A DNA stretch of 64,000 nucleotides from Hymenobacter sp. YIM 151858-1 (GTDB lineage: Bacteria > Bacteroidota > Bacteroidia > Cytophagales > Hymenobacteraceae), in contig NZ_CP110136.1 in NCBI RefSeq assembly GCF_025979705.1, positions 434,001 to 498,000 of the forward strand. The letters run 5' to 3'. The first letter of the stretch is position 1; each line of letters begins with the position of its first letter. Under the pieces are notes generated by a model that made no database searches, was not told the DNA's origin, and worked only from the letters and a program-made list of their open reading frames with translations. Positions 1 through 6,909 of this stretch are shown here, piece by piece. The position numbers and the translations under genes are program-made.

Positions 1-411
1 GTTCTTCTTGGCGTTGTACTTGTGCGCATTATCCATGTACTGCTTCGTGCGGGTAATGTCCTGCGCCGAGCCGCTGATGTACGCGCGGTTATCGGGGCCC
101 AGCACGCGCACGGCCGTAAGGCAGAGCCACTGCCGGCGGCCATCCGGGTGTTTCAGGCGCAGCTCCAGGTCTTCTATCAGTTGGCCGTTGGGGGCTTGCG
201 CCAGCTTATCGGCCAGAAACTCCAGGTCGTCGGGGTGCATGCGGGCTTTCAGCTCCGGCAGCTCCTCGTTCACCAGCTCGGGGCTGCCGCCAAACACGCG
301 CGCGTAGGCCGGGCTGACGTAGGTCAGGCGGCGCGCATGCAAATCATAAGCGTAGTAAACCACTTGGCCGTGCTCGGCAAGAGGGGCAAATAGCAGCGAA
401 AAATCAATCAT
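1..411 (-). CDS. PAS-domain sensor protein, N-terminal part (probable histidine kinase)
   Basis: The reading frame opens at an ATG at 411 and runs off the left edge, giving 137 residues without a stop. It reads as one PAS fold of the PAS_3 type: an N-terminal hydrophobic helix (MIDFSLLFAPLA), a central YVSPAYARVFGGSPE segment, a PDDLEFL turn and a closing strand ending SGSAQDITRTKQ, the usual boundary of a PAS/PAC unit. The next residues (MDNAHKYNAKKN) look like the start of a dimerisation helix. In Bacteroidota such proteins usually continue into a HisKA-HATPase kinase, but that part is outside the window, so the kinase call is inference. No transmembrane segment precedes the PAS domain, so sensing is probably cytoplasmic. 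Confidence 0.75.
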   Translation of the reverse strand, partial: MIDFSLLFAPLAEHGQVVYYAYDLHARRLTYVSPAYARVFGGSPELVNEELPELKARMHPDDLEFLADKLAQAPNGQLIEDLELRLKHPDGRRQWLCLTAVRVLGPDNRAYISGSAQDITRTKQYMDNAHKYNAKKN

Positions 412-740
412 GGGATTAGGCTACAAGAATGGTGAGTGTACCATATTCCTGCTGGTATTGTTGTATTTGCTGCAGGCTTGGGAGGCTAAAAAGGCAGACA
501 GCACGGCCGCAGCCGTGTAAAATGGCGTGGCCGCACCAAAATGACGCAACGGCGGTAAGTAGTTCCGGCCTGCCAAAATCAGCAATTATCGGAGGGGCAA
601 ACCCGTATAAATCGTGGACCTAGGGCCCGATGAATGCCGTTTAAGGCAGTGTTGGTTGGCCGGGCGGCGGGGTATTCCGTAAGAGGGCCCGGCTACAACG
701 CTACTTGTATCATCTTTCATCTTGGGCATTTTCTGCCGTT
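412..740. other. Intergenic gap, no gene seen
   Basis: Gap between the divergent PAS sensor and the small gene at 741. The short open frames here look like chance. A CCTAGG hexamer is at 619-624. No repeat, RNA gene or clear terminator was recognised. It should contain the promoters of both flanking genes. Confidence 0.5.
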
Positions 741-1040
741 ATGCAACCTGCATCAGCTATTCAGCTACACCTCGTACCGGCGGGGCGTCGGCTCGATTTC
801 AACGTCAGCCCGGGCAACTACGCTTACGTTTACCGCCGCTGCCGCAACCAGGAGTGGCAATGCGTGGCCCACAACGCCTGCAGCCCCTACCTCGATAAGG
901 CCCCGATTGAACCCAGCGCCGCGCCCGAGTACATGGTGCACTACCGCAACGCCGACGGCACCGTTACGGCTGCCACCGACGTGGTGCGCGCCGACCCGGC
1001 CGGTATGCCACGCACCACCAGCTGGATTAACCTCGCCTAG
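741..1040 (+). CDS. Hypothetical protein, 99 aa
   Basis: Small soluble protein of unknown function starting at the ATG at 741 (MQPASAIQLHLVPAGRRLDF). Longer upstream starts would add an unlikely N-terminal stretch. It contains three cysteines within about 15 residues (RRCRNQEWQCVAHNAC), which could bind metal or form disulfides, but no known family was recognised. There is no signal peptide or membrane segment. Its TAG stop lies inside a CCTAGG hexamer at 1036-1041. It is followed by a strong hairpin at 1091 shared with the convergent gene at 1128. Confidence 0.55.
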   Translation: MQPASAIQLHLVPAGRRLDFNVSPGNYAYVYRRCRNQEWQCVAHNACSPYLDKAPIEPSAAPEYMVHYRNADGTVTAATDVVRADPAGMPRTTSWINLA

Positions 1041-1090
1041 GTAGCCCGGGGCTGCATTGGCCCTTGGGCTTTGTTACCACGTATCCAGCC

Positions 1091-1129
1091 AACGCGAAAG
1101 GGGCAAGCCGAGCTTGCCCCTTTCGCGTT
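1091..1129. terminator. Bidirectional hairpin terminator
   Basis: A perfect 17-bp inverted repeat (aacgcgaaaggggcaag and its complement) around a 5-base loop, between the convergent genes ending at 1040 and 1128. It overlaps the stop codon of the minus-strand gene. There is no long U-tract. Confidence 0.7.
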
Positions 1130-1400
1130 AATGGTAAAACAGCTTTTCTTCCTTCGTGATGTTCCAGTAGTACAGCATTTTGCCTTGCTCATCGGAGTAG
1201 CGCGGATCGGTGATGGTGCCCCAGTTCATGATGGAGCAGTTGGCCTCGAGGTGCACCGTTTTTTCCTTTGATTGGGCGATGGTGCGCAGGGCCTCTACCT
1301 CGCAGTTGTTTTCGAGCAGGTTGGAGCGGTCGTGGGCGGAGTAAAACCACGTGAGGCCCACCAGCAACGCGAGGTACCCGTACCGCCATGCGCCCCGCAA
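1128..1400 (-). CDS. Small membrane-anchored hypothetical protein, 90 aa
   Basis: Starts with RGAWRYGYLALLVGLTWFYS, a single N-terminal membrane segment of about 15-18 residues after a short positive stretch. The polar remainder (about 65 residues) has two cysteines and probably faces the periplasm. No family was recognised. The stop codon lies at the edge of the shared hairpin at 1091-1129. A poorly conserved region of about 290 bases separates it from the protease gene upstream on the same strand. Confidence 0.5.
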   Translation of the reverse strand: MRGAWRYGYLALLVGLTWFYSAHDRSNLLENNCEVEALRTIAQSKEKTVHLEANCSIMNWGTITDPRYSDEQGKMLYYWNITKEEKLFYH

Positions 1401-1626
1401 ATGGTAAATTTATGCATGCACCCGATACGCCATGTGTCGACTGGGTATTGGAGTTGGCCATAGATGGGCACCTTTGGAAGAGCACATTGATGCAGCAACG
1501 TGCAGATTTGACAGAGTAAGGGTATCGGCGGCAAATATCCAACAATGCCCGAGGATAGCTGTGCTGCCCGCTGCGAATCTGCCGCAATACGGCAATGGCC
1601 CGGCCGCTTGGGGTGCCCCCGAATGC

Positions 1627-1666
1627 CACAGCCCCCTAGGTCGGCTTGCTGACCTAGGGGGCTGTG
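1627..1666. terminator. Hairpin terminator of the subtilase gene
   Basis: Inverted repeat with 16-bp arms (cacagccccctaggtc and its complement) and an 8-base loop, just past the stop of the protease gene at 1693 on the minus strand. Both arms contain CCTAGG. Confidence 0.65.
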
Positions 1667-1692
1667 GGTGTTATCGGGCTGATAAGAGCCGC

Positions 1693-3192
1693 TTACTGCA
1701 CCGGCGAAACGGCCCGCAGGGCATTCAGGCGGCCGTAGCCGTAATACGGGTCGCGGCCGGGCTTGCCCAGGTCGTCGGCCGAGGCGCGCAGGGCGGCTTC
1801 TACCTGCGCCGGCGCCAGCTGGCCGCCGTGCTGCCCAATAATCAGGGCGGCTACGCCCGCCGCGTGGGGCGCCGCCATGCTCGTGCCCGCCGACCAGGTG
1901 TAGCCGCCGGCGCGGTTCGTGCTCAGCACCATGTCGAAAGCCCACACGTTCGAGCGGAAGCCCCGGAAGTTCACCAGCTCGTTGGTGGGGTAGGAGTAGT
2001 CGCCGCCCGGCGCGGCAAACGTGACATCGGCGGTGCCGTAGTTGGTGTAGGCGGCCATGCGGTCGAGGTTGGTGCCGGGCAGGTTGTTGGCCCAGCCCAT
2101 GGGGGCCGTGGCCGAAATGGAAATCACGCCCGGCGAGGTGGCGGGCACGTTCACGAGGTTGCCGTCTTTGTTGCCGTCGTTGGCATCGTTGCCGGCGGCG
2201 GCAATTACCGTTACGCCTTGCTGGCGGGCGTAGCTAGTGGCTTTGCCGATGGCGACCAGCAGCTCCTGAATCTCGCGGGTTTCGTTGACCAGCGCGTCGT
2301 CGGCGGGGTTGTCGGGCGTGCCGTTGTCGTCGAGGTAGCGGTTGTTGCGCGGCACGGCCGCTCCCAGGCTCAGGTTGATGACATCGGCCTGCTGGGCTAC
2401 GGCGTAGTAAATGCCGTTAATCATCCAGGAGAACGAGCCGGAGCCGTTGTCGTTCAGCACTTTCACCAGTATCAGCTTGGCATCGGGCGCCACGCCCACC
2501 ACGCCGCGGTTGTTATCGACGGCGGCTACGGTGCCGGCCGTGTGCGTGCCGTGGCTAAAGGCCATGCCCATAAATTGCGTGGGCTCGGTGGGTACAAACG
2601 AGCGGCTGGCCACGATGTTTGCCTGCAGATCGGGGTGCTGCAGATCGAAGCCACCATCGAGCACCGCTACGCGCACGTTCTGGCCGCGGGCGCCCTTGCT
2701 CCAGGCCTGTGGCACCTGCATAGCCTCGAAACCCCACTGCAGGGCAAAGAAAGGGTTGGTGCTACCTAGGGCCGTGCCGGCGGCCGCAGCGCTGGCATCG
2801 GCATCGAGGGTACGAGGCTGTGGGTTGTAGCCCTGGTAGCTGAAATCGTGGATAACCGAGCGTACGCCTTCGATTTTGGCCGCTTTGCTGGCAAACTCCG
2901 GATCGGTGGAGGTAGCGGTGGCCAGTCCTATTTCCGGTAGCTCGGCCGTGAGCTGGCCGTTGGCCGAGGCCGTTTTGCCCTGCAGGTCGGCGGGCAGCTT
3001 ATCGGTAGCCGAAAGGATGATGTACTGGTGCGCCCGCCGAACAAAAGCCGATGCGCCGGAAGTTGCGGCCGCATTGCTGGCCTGTGCGGTTGTGCTGGCG
3101 GGGGCTACCTCGTGCTTGTTGCAGCCGGTGGTAAATAGCAGACCTAGGCAGGTCGTGGTAATAGCAGCGACGTGGAATAGGTTGTTTTTCAT
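1693..3192 (-). CDS. S8 family serine protease (subtilase), lipoprotein
   Basis: A 499-residue secreted subtilisin-like peptidase. The N-terminus has a signal peptide ending in LFTTGC with Cys24 as probable lipidation site, so the enzyme is likely membrane-anchored. Residues about 45-120 look like an inhibitor_I9-type propeptide. The catalytic triad is visible: Asp in VAVLDGGFDL (about 179), His in SHGTHTAGTVAA (about 214) and Ser in GTSMAAPHAAGVAAL (about 437). An oxyanion Asn is in VIAAAGNDAND. No C-terminal secretion domain follows the catalytic domain. The gene stands alone between an intergenic region of about 460 bases and its own terminator. The substrate cannot be told. Confidence 0.93.
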   Translation of the reverse strand: MKNNLFHVAAITTTCLGLLFTTGCNKHEVAPASTTAQASNAAATSGASAFVRRAHQYIILSATDKLPADLQGKTASANGQLTAELPEIGLATATSTDPEFASKAAKIEGVRSVIHDFSYQGYNPQPRTLDADASAAAAGTALGSTNPFFALQWGFEAMQVPQAWSKGARGQNVRVAVLDGGFDLQHPDLQANIVASRSFVPTEPTQFMGMAFSHGTHTAGTVAAVDNNRGVVGVAPDAKLILVKVLNDNGSGSFSWMINGIYYAVAQQADVINLSLGAAVPRNNRYLDDNGTPDNPADDALVNETREIQELLVAIGKATSYARQQGVTVIAAAGNDANDGNKDGNLVNVPATSPGVISISATAPMGWANNLPGTNLDRMAAYTNYGTADVTFAAPGGDYSYPTNELVNFRGFRSNVWAFDMVLSTNRAGGYTWSAGTSMAAPHAAGVAALIIGQHGGQLAPAQVEAALRASADDLGKPGRDPYYGYGRLNALRAVSPVQ

Positions 3193-3655
3193 GCGCTTAG
3201 CTTGAGGGATTTGGAATACCCCAAGTGAGGCATTTGTCTAATCATATCAAAACAGTACAATCAACTAGTTATAAAATCACAATAATAATTATCTATATAG
3301 TGGCTGATGCGTTTTAACTAATCAAAGACCGGACTAGCTTACAAGCATAGAATGCCAGTTTGCGTAAGGCTTGTTTCTGTCGGGCTTGTTAGGGGCTTTT
3401 TGGTAAAATGCAATTGACTGAATTGGGTTATGTTGCTGATACATAAAACGCAAGCACAGCAGCAAGCCAACTGGGCAGCCAAATGCCAACGCGCAGATCT
3501 GGCGCAGAACATAGGACTTGCTACACTGCGCTGCCGAGACAAGTGAGGCCAGGCCATCGACCAGCTCGTCAATTGCTCGTATAAGGAGCTGTCAGCGGCA
3601 TTGTTCGCCTCGTTGCGGGCGCGCTGCAACCCCATTCATACCAACTTTCGGCCTT
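3193..3655. other. Intergenic gap, AT-rich, no gene seen
   Basis: About 460 bases between the divergent subtilase and the small gene at 3656. The first 150 bases are clearly AT-rich and probably hold the subtilase promoter. A minus-strand open frame here (3339-3635) has unlikely composition and no homology I recognise, so it is not called. Confidence 0.45.
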
Positions 3656-3985
3656 ATGCCTACCACACCCAACTTCCCGCACCAGCCCAACGACGAAGCT
3701 CCGCGCAAACCCGGCACCGACGCCCGCGTGAACGACGGCTCGAACGATAACCCCGACGAGTTCAGCGAATTCCGCAAATCCGGCTCGTCTGCTACCGAAG
3801 ACTACTCCCGCGAAAGCCGCCAAGCCGACCCTGCGCAGCAGCCTGGCCACGTAGAGCAAAACCAGAACCCCGAAGGCGTAGCCGCCGCCCAAAACGCCTC
3901 TTACGACGAGCAGCGCGAAGCCTGGGCCGACGACGACCCACGCTACGGCAGCGGCCCCCGGCCCGATACGGGCAGTGGTGCTTAA
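3656..3985 (+). CDS. Disordered hydrophilic protein, 109 aa
   Basis: Starts at the ATG at 3656 (MPTTPNFPHQPNDEAPRKPG). Almost the whole protein is Asp, Glu, Asn, Gln, Pro, Gly and Ser, with no hydrophobic core, so it is predicted to be intrinsically disordered. It resembles in style the two small proteins at 48561 and 49092 (runs such as VEQNQNPEG and PRYGSGPRPDTGSG). Such proteins in this phylum are often stress-linked, but that is inference. A strong terminator follows at 4026. It is the last host gene before the integrative element. Confidence 0.6.
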   Translation: MPTTPNFPHQPNDEAPRKPGTDARVNDGSNDNPDEFSEFRKSGSSATEDYSRESRQADPAQQPGHVEQNQNPEGVAAAQNASYDEQREAWADDDPRYGSGPRPDTGSGA

Positions 3986-4025
3986 GCATTGATAGCGCAA
4001 CCGGTTACCGGTTCTTATGCTAACA

Positions 4026-4065
4026 GCAAAACCCGCGTTCTACTGAGTAGAACACGGGTTTTTGC
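4026..4065. terminator. Terminator after the 109-aa gene
   Basis: Hairpin with arms gcaaaacccgcgttctac and gtagaacacgggtttttgc around a three-base loop, 40 bases past the stop at 3985. It ends in a T-run, so it terminates rightward transcription. Confidence 0.75.
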
Positions 4066-4229
4066 TTTCCGAATCGGAGACGTAAGCGGTTAAAAACAAG
4101 TAAGTCAGTGATTCGAAACAACCGTGCTGGAAGTAAAAAAGCCGCTTCGGCTTGGACTAGATAAGCGGCCAATTGGAGCGCAATAGCAGATTAGCAAGGG
4201 CCTGTAAATAACCCTCCGCCCAAACGCCG

Positions 4230-4237
4230 TACCTTTG
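4230..4237 (+). promoter_or_regulatory. Original ABC-F gene promoter (-7 box), now reading into the element
   Basis: The octamer tacctttg matches the Bacteroidota -7 consensus TAnnTTTG. It lies 34 bases upstream of an ATG at 4264 that begins MISIS, the start expected for the ABC-F gene whose body is now at 12014-13950. After insertion of the element this promoter faces the integrase gene. No clear -33 box was seen. Confidence 0.6.
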
Positions 4238-4263
4238 CCGTTCCTGCGCTGCAAGGTATCTAC

Positions 4264-4410
4264 ATGATTTCCATCTCGAATCTAATATGGTGGGATGATA
4301 AAATACTCTGTTTACAAAAACCTTGTTTTTGCCTTGTTTATGCGGTTTGCAGGAGAGCATCGGGGAATCGGTTCTACTCTGCTAGGCTCTGTTTGCTGAC
4401 TAAGTGCTGA
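4264..4410 (+). pseudogene. Orphaned 5' start of the ABC-F gene, cut off by the element
   Basis: An ATG at 4264 followed by ATTTCCATCTC encodes MISIS, then the frame leaves the ABC-F sequence at 4278 and continues into element DNA until TGA at 4410 (48 codons). The same 13 bases recur at 12014-12026, where they continue as SDLDFHFG, the genuine start of the ABC-F protein. Joining the host halves restores an ATG-initiated MISISDLDFHFGARTLYDG. The stop is only 13 bases before the integrase start, so the fragment may couple translation to the integrase. Confidence 0.75.
4265..4277 (+). repeat. attL core, 13-bp direct repeat
   Basis: tgatttccatctc, identical to 12014-12026. With one mismatch the match extends to 17 bases (tac[a/g]tgatttccatctc). 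It sits at codons 1-5 of the original ABC-F frame. Confidence 0.75.
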
Positions 4411-4415
4411 CTAAA
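4394..4415 (+). repeat. Integrase arm-type doublet, left
   Basis: Two adjacent 11-bp units, tgctgactaag and tgctgactaaa, in direct orientation 117 bases inside the left core. A matching doublet is at 11950-11971 near the right core. Paired short direct repeats flanking a core are typical of binding sites for the N-terminal arm domain of tyrosine integrases; assignment here is inferred from position. Confidence 0.55.
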
Positions 4416-4423
4416 TTCCCGAA

Positions 4424-5764
4424 ATGGCTGCTATCTTGCCATGGCGTCTAACAAAAGCGGGCGCCAGCGCATATATGCCCAAAAAGCCGAATTCCCGAAA
4501 TCTAACGGTGGTACTCCGCAACCTCGATAAGCACGGGTTTGCCAGCGTCTATGTGCAGTACACCTACCAACGGCAGCCCAAGCGTTTCCCGACCGGCGTA
4601 AAGGTGCTACCGGATGGCTTTGAAGATGGGAAGGTGGTGCCGTGCCAGAAGGTAGCCAAGTGGGCAGAGCATAACGCTACCGTAGCCGCCCGGAATTCCG
4701 ATATCGACAAGGTGAGAACGGAGTTAGACGGATTGATTCAGCTTCACCAACTGCAATTCAAGGCGCTGCCGCCGTTGGATTGGGTAGCGGAGCGGTTTGA
4801 GGCGCCTCGCAACGTGGAAAAAGGTGAGAGGCGGGACTTCTGGCAGTGCTTTGACGCCTTACAAATAGAGTCAGAGGCATCGGTAAAACAGAAGACTGCT
4901 AAAAACAACACGGTGCGGACGTTGAAGCCGCTGCGCACGCTGTTGCGGGAATTCGAAACGGCGCGGGGTATCCGGCTTACGTTCGACTCTTTCGATTACA
5001 AGCTGTTCGGGGAACTTAATTCGTTTATGCTGGCAGATGGAATGCTAAACGGCAGCATTCGCACGCGGCTGGCAAAGCTCAAAGCGGTACTTAACCATTT
5101 CGTGCGGGAGGGAGCGTGCAAGAATGTGGCGTTTCGGGAGTACCGATTCGACCGGACAAAGCAGAAGGATGCTCCCAACAACCAAAGGATTTTCGCGCTG
5201 AGTGAGCAAGAGTTTGATGAGTGGCGGGCGGTGAACTTGTCTGATAACCCTCGATTAGAGTATGCCAGGGATTTATTCGTGCTCTGCGCTTCTACAGGGT
5301 TGCGCTACAGTGATGCTATTAGGGTGAAGCCTACCAACGTAAGCGGGGGTGTGCTGCGCATTACCACACAGAAAACCGGGGATAACCTTGCCATTCCGTT
5401 GAACGAAAAGTCAGCCGCCGTACTGGCGAAGTATCCCAAGGGAATGAAGGCGGTTGACTTGGCTCTGTACAATGCGCGGCTGTTAGAAATAGCCCAACGT
5501 TGCCCCTCGTTACATGTGCCTTTCGAAACCATGGCCTACAGCGGAGGGCGGGAAGTGCGGCGTACGAAAGGAGGGGAGGTTAAGGAAATGCGCTGGCAGC
5601 ACGTAACCTCGCACGCAGGGCGCCGGACGTTTGTTTGCCTCTGCCTTGCCAAAGGATTTCCCGAATTCAAGATTCGCAGTTGGACGGGCCACAAAGACCT
5701 CAGCTCGTTTGTGCGGTACGTGGACACCGAAACGGGGGGAAACGCTATAATGGCCGGTTTCTAA
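4424..5764 (+). CDS. Tyrosine-type site-specific integrase
   Basis: A 446-residue phage-type integrase, or 429 residues if the second ATG at 4475 is used (MPKKPNSRNLTVVLRNLDKH), which better matches the family N-terminus. Order: arm-binding domain (about 20-110), SAM-like core-binding domain (about 130-250), catalytic domain (about 265-446). Catalytic residues visible: Arg in CASTGLRYSDAI, Lys in TTQKTGDN, His-x-x-Arg in SHAGRRTF, and His/Trp plus Tyr in SWTGHKDLSSFVRYVDTE. It should cut and join at the 13-bp core repeats. It lies just inside attL and probably reads from the captured ABC-F promoter at 4230. It is complete and likely active. Confidence 0.93.
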   Translation: MAAILPWRLTKAGASAYMPKKPNSRNLTVVLRNLDKHGFASVYVQYTYQRQPKRFPTGVKVLPDGFEDGKVVPCQKVAKWAEHNATVAARNSDIDKVRTELDGLIQLHQLQFKALPPLDWVAERFEAPRNVEKGERRDFWQCFDALQIESEASVKQKTAKNNTVRTLKPLRTLLREFETARGIRLTFDSFDYKLFGELNSFMLADGMLNGSIRTRLAKLKAVLNHFVREGACKNVAFREYRFDRTKQKDAPNNQRIFALSEQEFDEWRAVNLSDNPRLEYARDLFVLCASTGLRYSDAIRVKPTNVSGGVLRITTQKTGDNLAIPLNEKSAAVLAKYPKGMKAVDLALYNARLLEIAQRCPSLHVPFETMAYSGGREVRRTKGGEVKEMRWQHVTSHAGRRTFVCLCLAKGFPEFKIRSWTGHKDLSSFVRYVDTETGGNAIMAGF

Positions 5765-5827
5765 GCTGTTTTGTTGCGGGTTTATTCGTGGTAGCTTGCT
5801 CTACACTAATAAACCAACCATCCAATC

Positions 5828-6058
5828 ATGCTTGAAGTCAAAACAGAGAACGGCATTCGTTTAGTCAATCCTAATTACATCGTAGGCGCCCGTTGGGTTA
5901 GCAAAACCAGTGTGCTTATTCAGATGCAGCGCGAGCACTTGGACGCGGTTGTAGCCTTCGACAGTGCTGAAGCGGCTCAAGAATTTTGGGACAAGCTGAA
6001 AGGTAAAACCGGCAAAGAAGGCAGCGTGTACGATACCCGTGGGCTACTAGAATTCTAA
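5828..6058 (+). CDS. Hypothetical protein, 76 aa, element-borne
   Basis: Short soluble alpha/beta-looking protein beginning MLEVKTENGIRLVNPNYIVG and ending in an acidic-basic helix (AAQEFWDKLKGKTGKEG). No family was recognised. It is 63 bases past the integrase stop on the same strand and is followed by a hairpin terminator, so it may be the last gene of an integrase transcript. Confidence 0.6.
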   Translation: MLEVKTENGIRLVNPNYIVGARWVSKTSVLIQMQREHLDAVVAFDSAEAAQEFWDKLKGKTGKEGSVYDTRGLLEF

Positions 6059-6080
6059 GCCCTACGAATACAAGCTCAAT

Positions 6081-6112
6081 AGCCTCGTTGCCCATGGCGA
6101 CGGGGCTTTTTA
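6081..6112 (+). terminator. Terminator after the 76-aa gene
   Basis: Hairpin agcctcgttgcc / gcgacggggct with G-U pairs followed by five T residues, 22 bases past the stop at 6058. Confidence 0.6.
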
Positions 6113-6166
6113 GTGGAGCAATACAGCAATAGCGGGTTTGTAACCTTTCAGAGTTAATATTAGTCC

Positions 6167-6418
6167 ATGAAACGAATCGGGGCTATCGTAAGCTATATCC
6201 TCACTCTAATGGTCGGGGTACCCCTAATACTTGCTGCTGGCTGCGCACTTATCGCCTTTATCTACTGGCTGATGATTTTCGGCCCTTCCGAAATGTGGGC
6301 GGCGCTTACTACTGCTATTCGAGTCGGGTTCAATCACGAATGGAAATTTGCTGAAGTCTTACTGGTGTTGCTTGTGGCATATCTAGTGCTCCGCAAACGG
6401 AACCCAACTGGGGCATGA
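6167..6418 (+). CDS. Small membrane protein, 83 aa, element-borne
   Basis: Two predicted membrane spans: residues about 7-38 (IVSYILTLMVGVPLILAAGC onward, possibly a long or kinked pair) and about 60-77 (EVLLVLLVAYLVL), ending in a positive tail RKRNPTGA. No family was recognised. Its TGA overlaps the ATG of the next gene (ATGA at 6415-6418), so the two are translationally coupled and probably act together in the membrane. Confidence 0.6.
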   Translation: MKRIGAIVSYILTLMVGVPLILAAGCALIAFIYWLMIFGPSEMWAALTTAIRVGFNHEWKFAEVLLVLLVAYLVLRKRNPTGA

Positions 6419-6726
6419 AAAAGAGCTTCGAGAACTACGCCATTCAAGTTTATTCAGTAGTAGGCGGGTTGCTTTCAGCCGTATGGATGCTGCTTGTAGT
6501 ATGGGAGGTGCTGGTAAGAGTACTGCCAAGATTTGCAGAATGGGCTAACGAGGTTGGGCAAACGTTCATGCAGCATCATTGGCGTTGGGAAGAGGCCGTG
6601 CTTTATGGAGGGCTAGCCGCCATTGTTTACCATCGTTTTCATAAAGCATGGGAAAGCTTTCTCAGATGGTTGTGGGGAAAGGTGAGGCGCCGTGCTAGCC
6701 ACGTTGCAGAGGAAAAGTCACTGTAA
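6415..6726 (+). CDS. Small membrane protein, 103 aa, element-borne
   Basis: One strong membrane segment at about 11-37 (VVGGLLSAVWMLLVVWEVLV) and a second weaker hydrophobic stretch at about 58-75 (EAVLYGGLAAIVYH), then a basic tail (WGKVRRRASHVAEEK). Function unknown. It overlaps the previous gene by four bases and is followed by a terminator. The pair sits directly ahead of the restriction-modification gene, so a link to phage defence or element maintenance is possible but unproven. Confidence 0.6.
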   Translation: MKKSFENYAIQVYSVVGGLLSAVWMLLVVWEVLVRVLPRFAEWANEVGQTFMQHHWRWEEAVLYGGLAAIVYHRFHKAWESFLRWLWGKVRRRASHVAEEKSL

Positions 6727-6738
6727 GGTGGCTTTTTT
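6713..6738 (+). terminator. Terminator after the membrane-protein pair
   Basis: Hairpin aaaagtcac / gtggctttt with a T-run (ctttttt), overlapping the stop codon of the 103-aa gene. It separates that transcript from the restriction gene. Confidence 0.55.
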
Positions 6739-6909
6739 CGTTTTGGAGCAGCGGGAGAGGCTACCGCATGAATAAATTGTTGCTGTGGGGCGCCTATTTC
6801 ATGGGATTTTGAGTGGAGTGTCCAAGTATAAATCCAACCGGTTTCTTGTAAAAAAGATGGTAGCGACACCATAACTTGCTGCCCGCTTTTACCTGATACC
6901 GTTTGACCT

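Noticed and set aside
1432-2769. 445-aa plus-strand frame over the subtilase
   Set aside because: Antisense to the catalytic domain of the protease; Ala/Gly/Val-rich shadow.
3339-3635. 98-aa minus-strand frame
   Set aside because: Cys- and Ser-rich chance frame in AT-variable intergenic DNA with no domain and poor codon bias.
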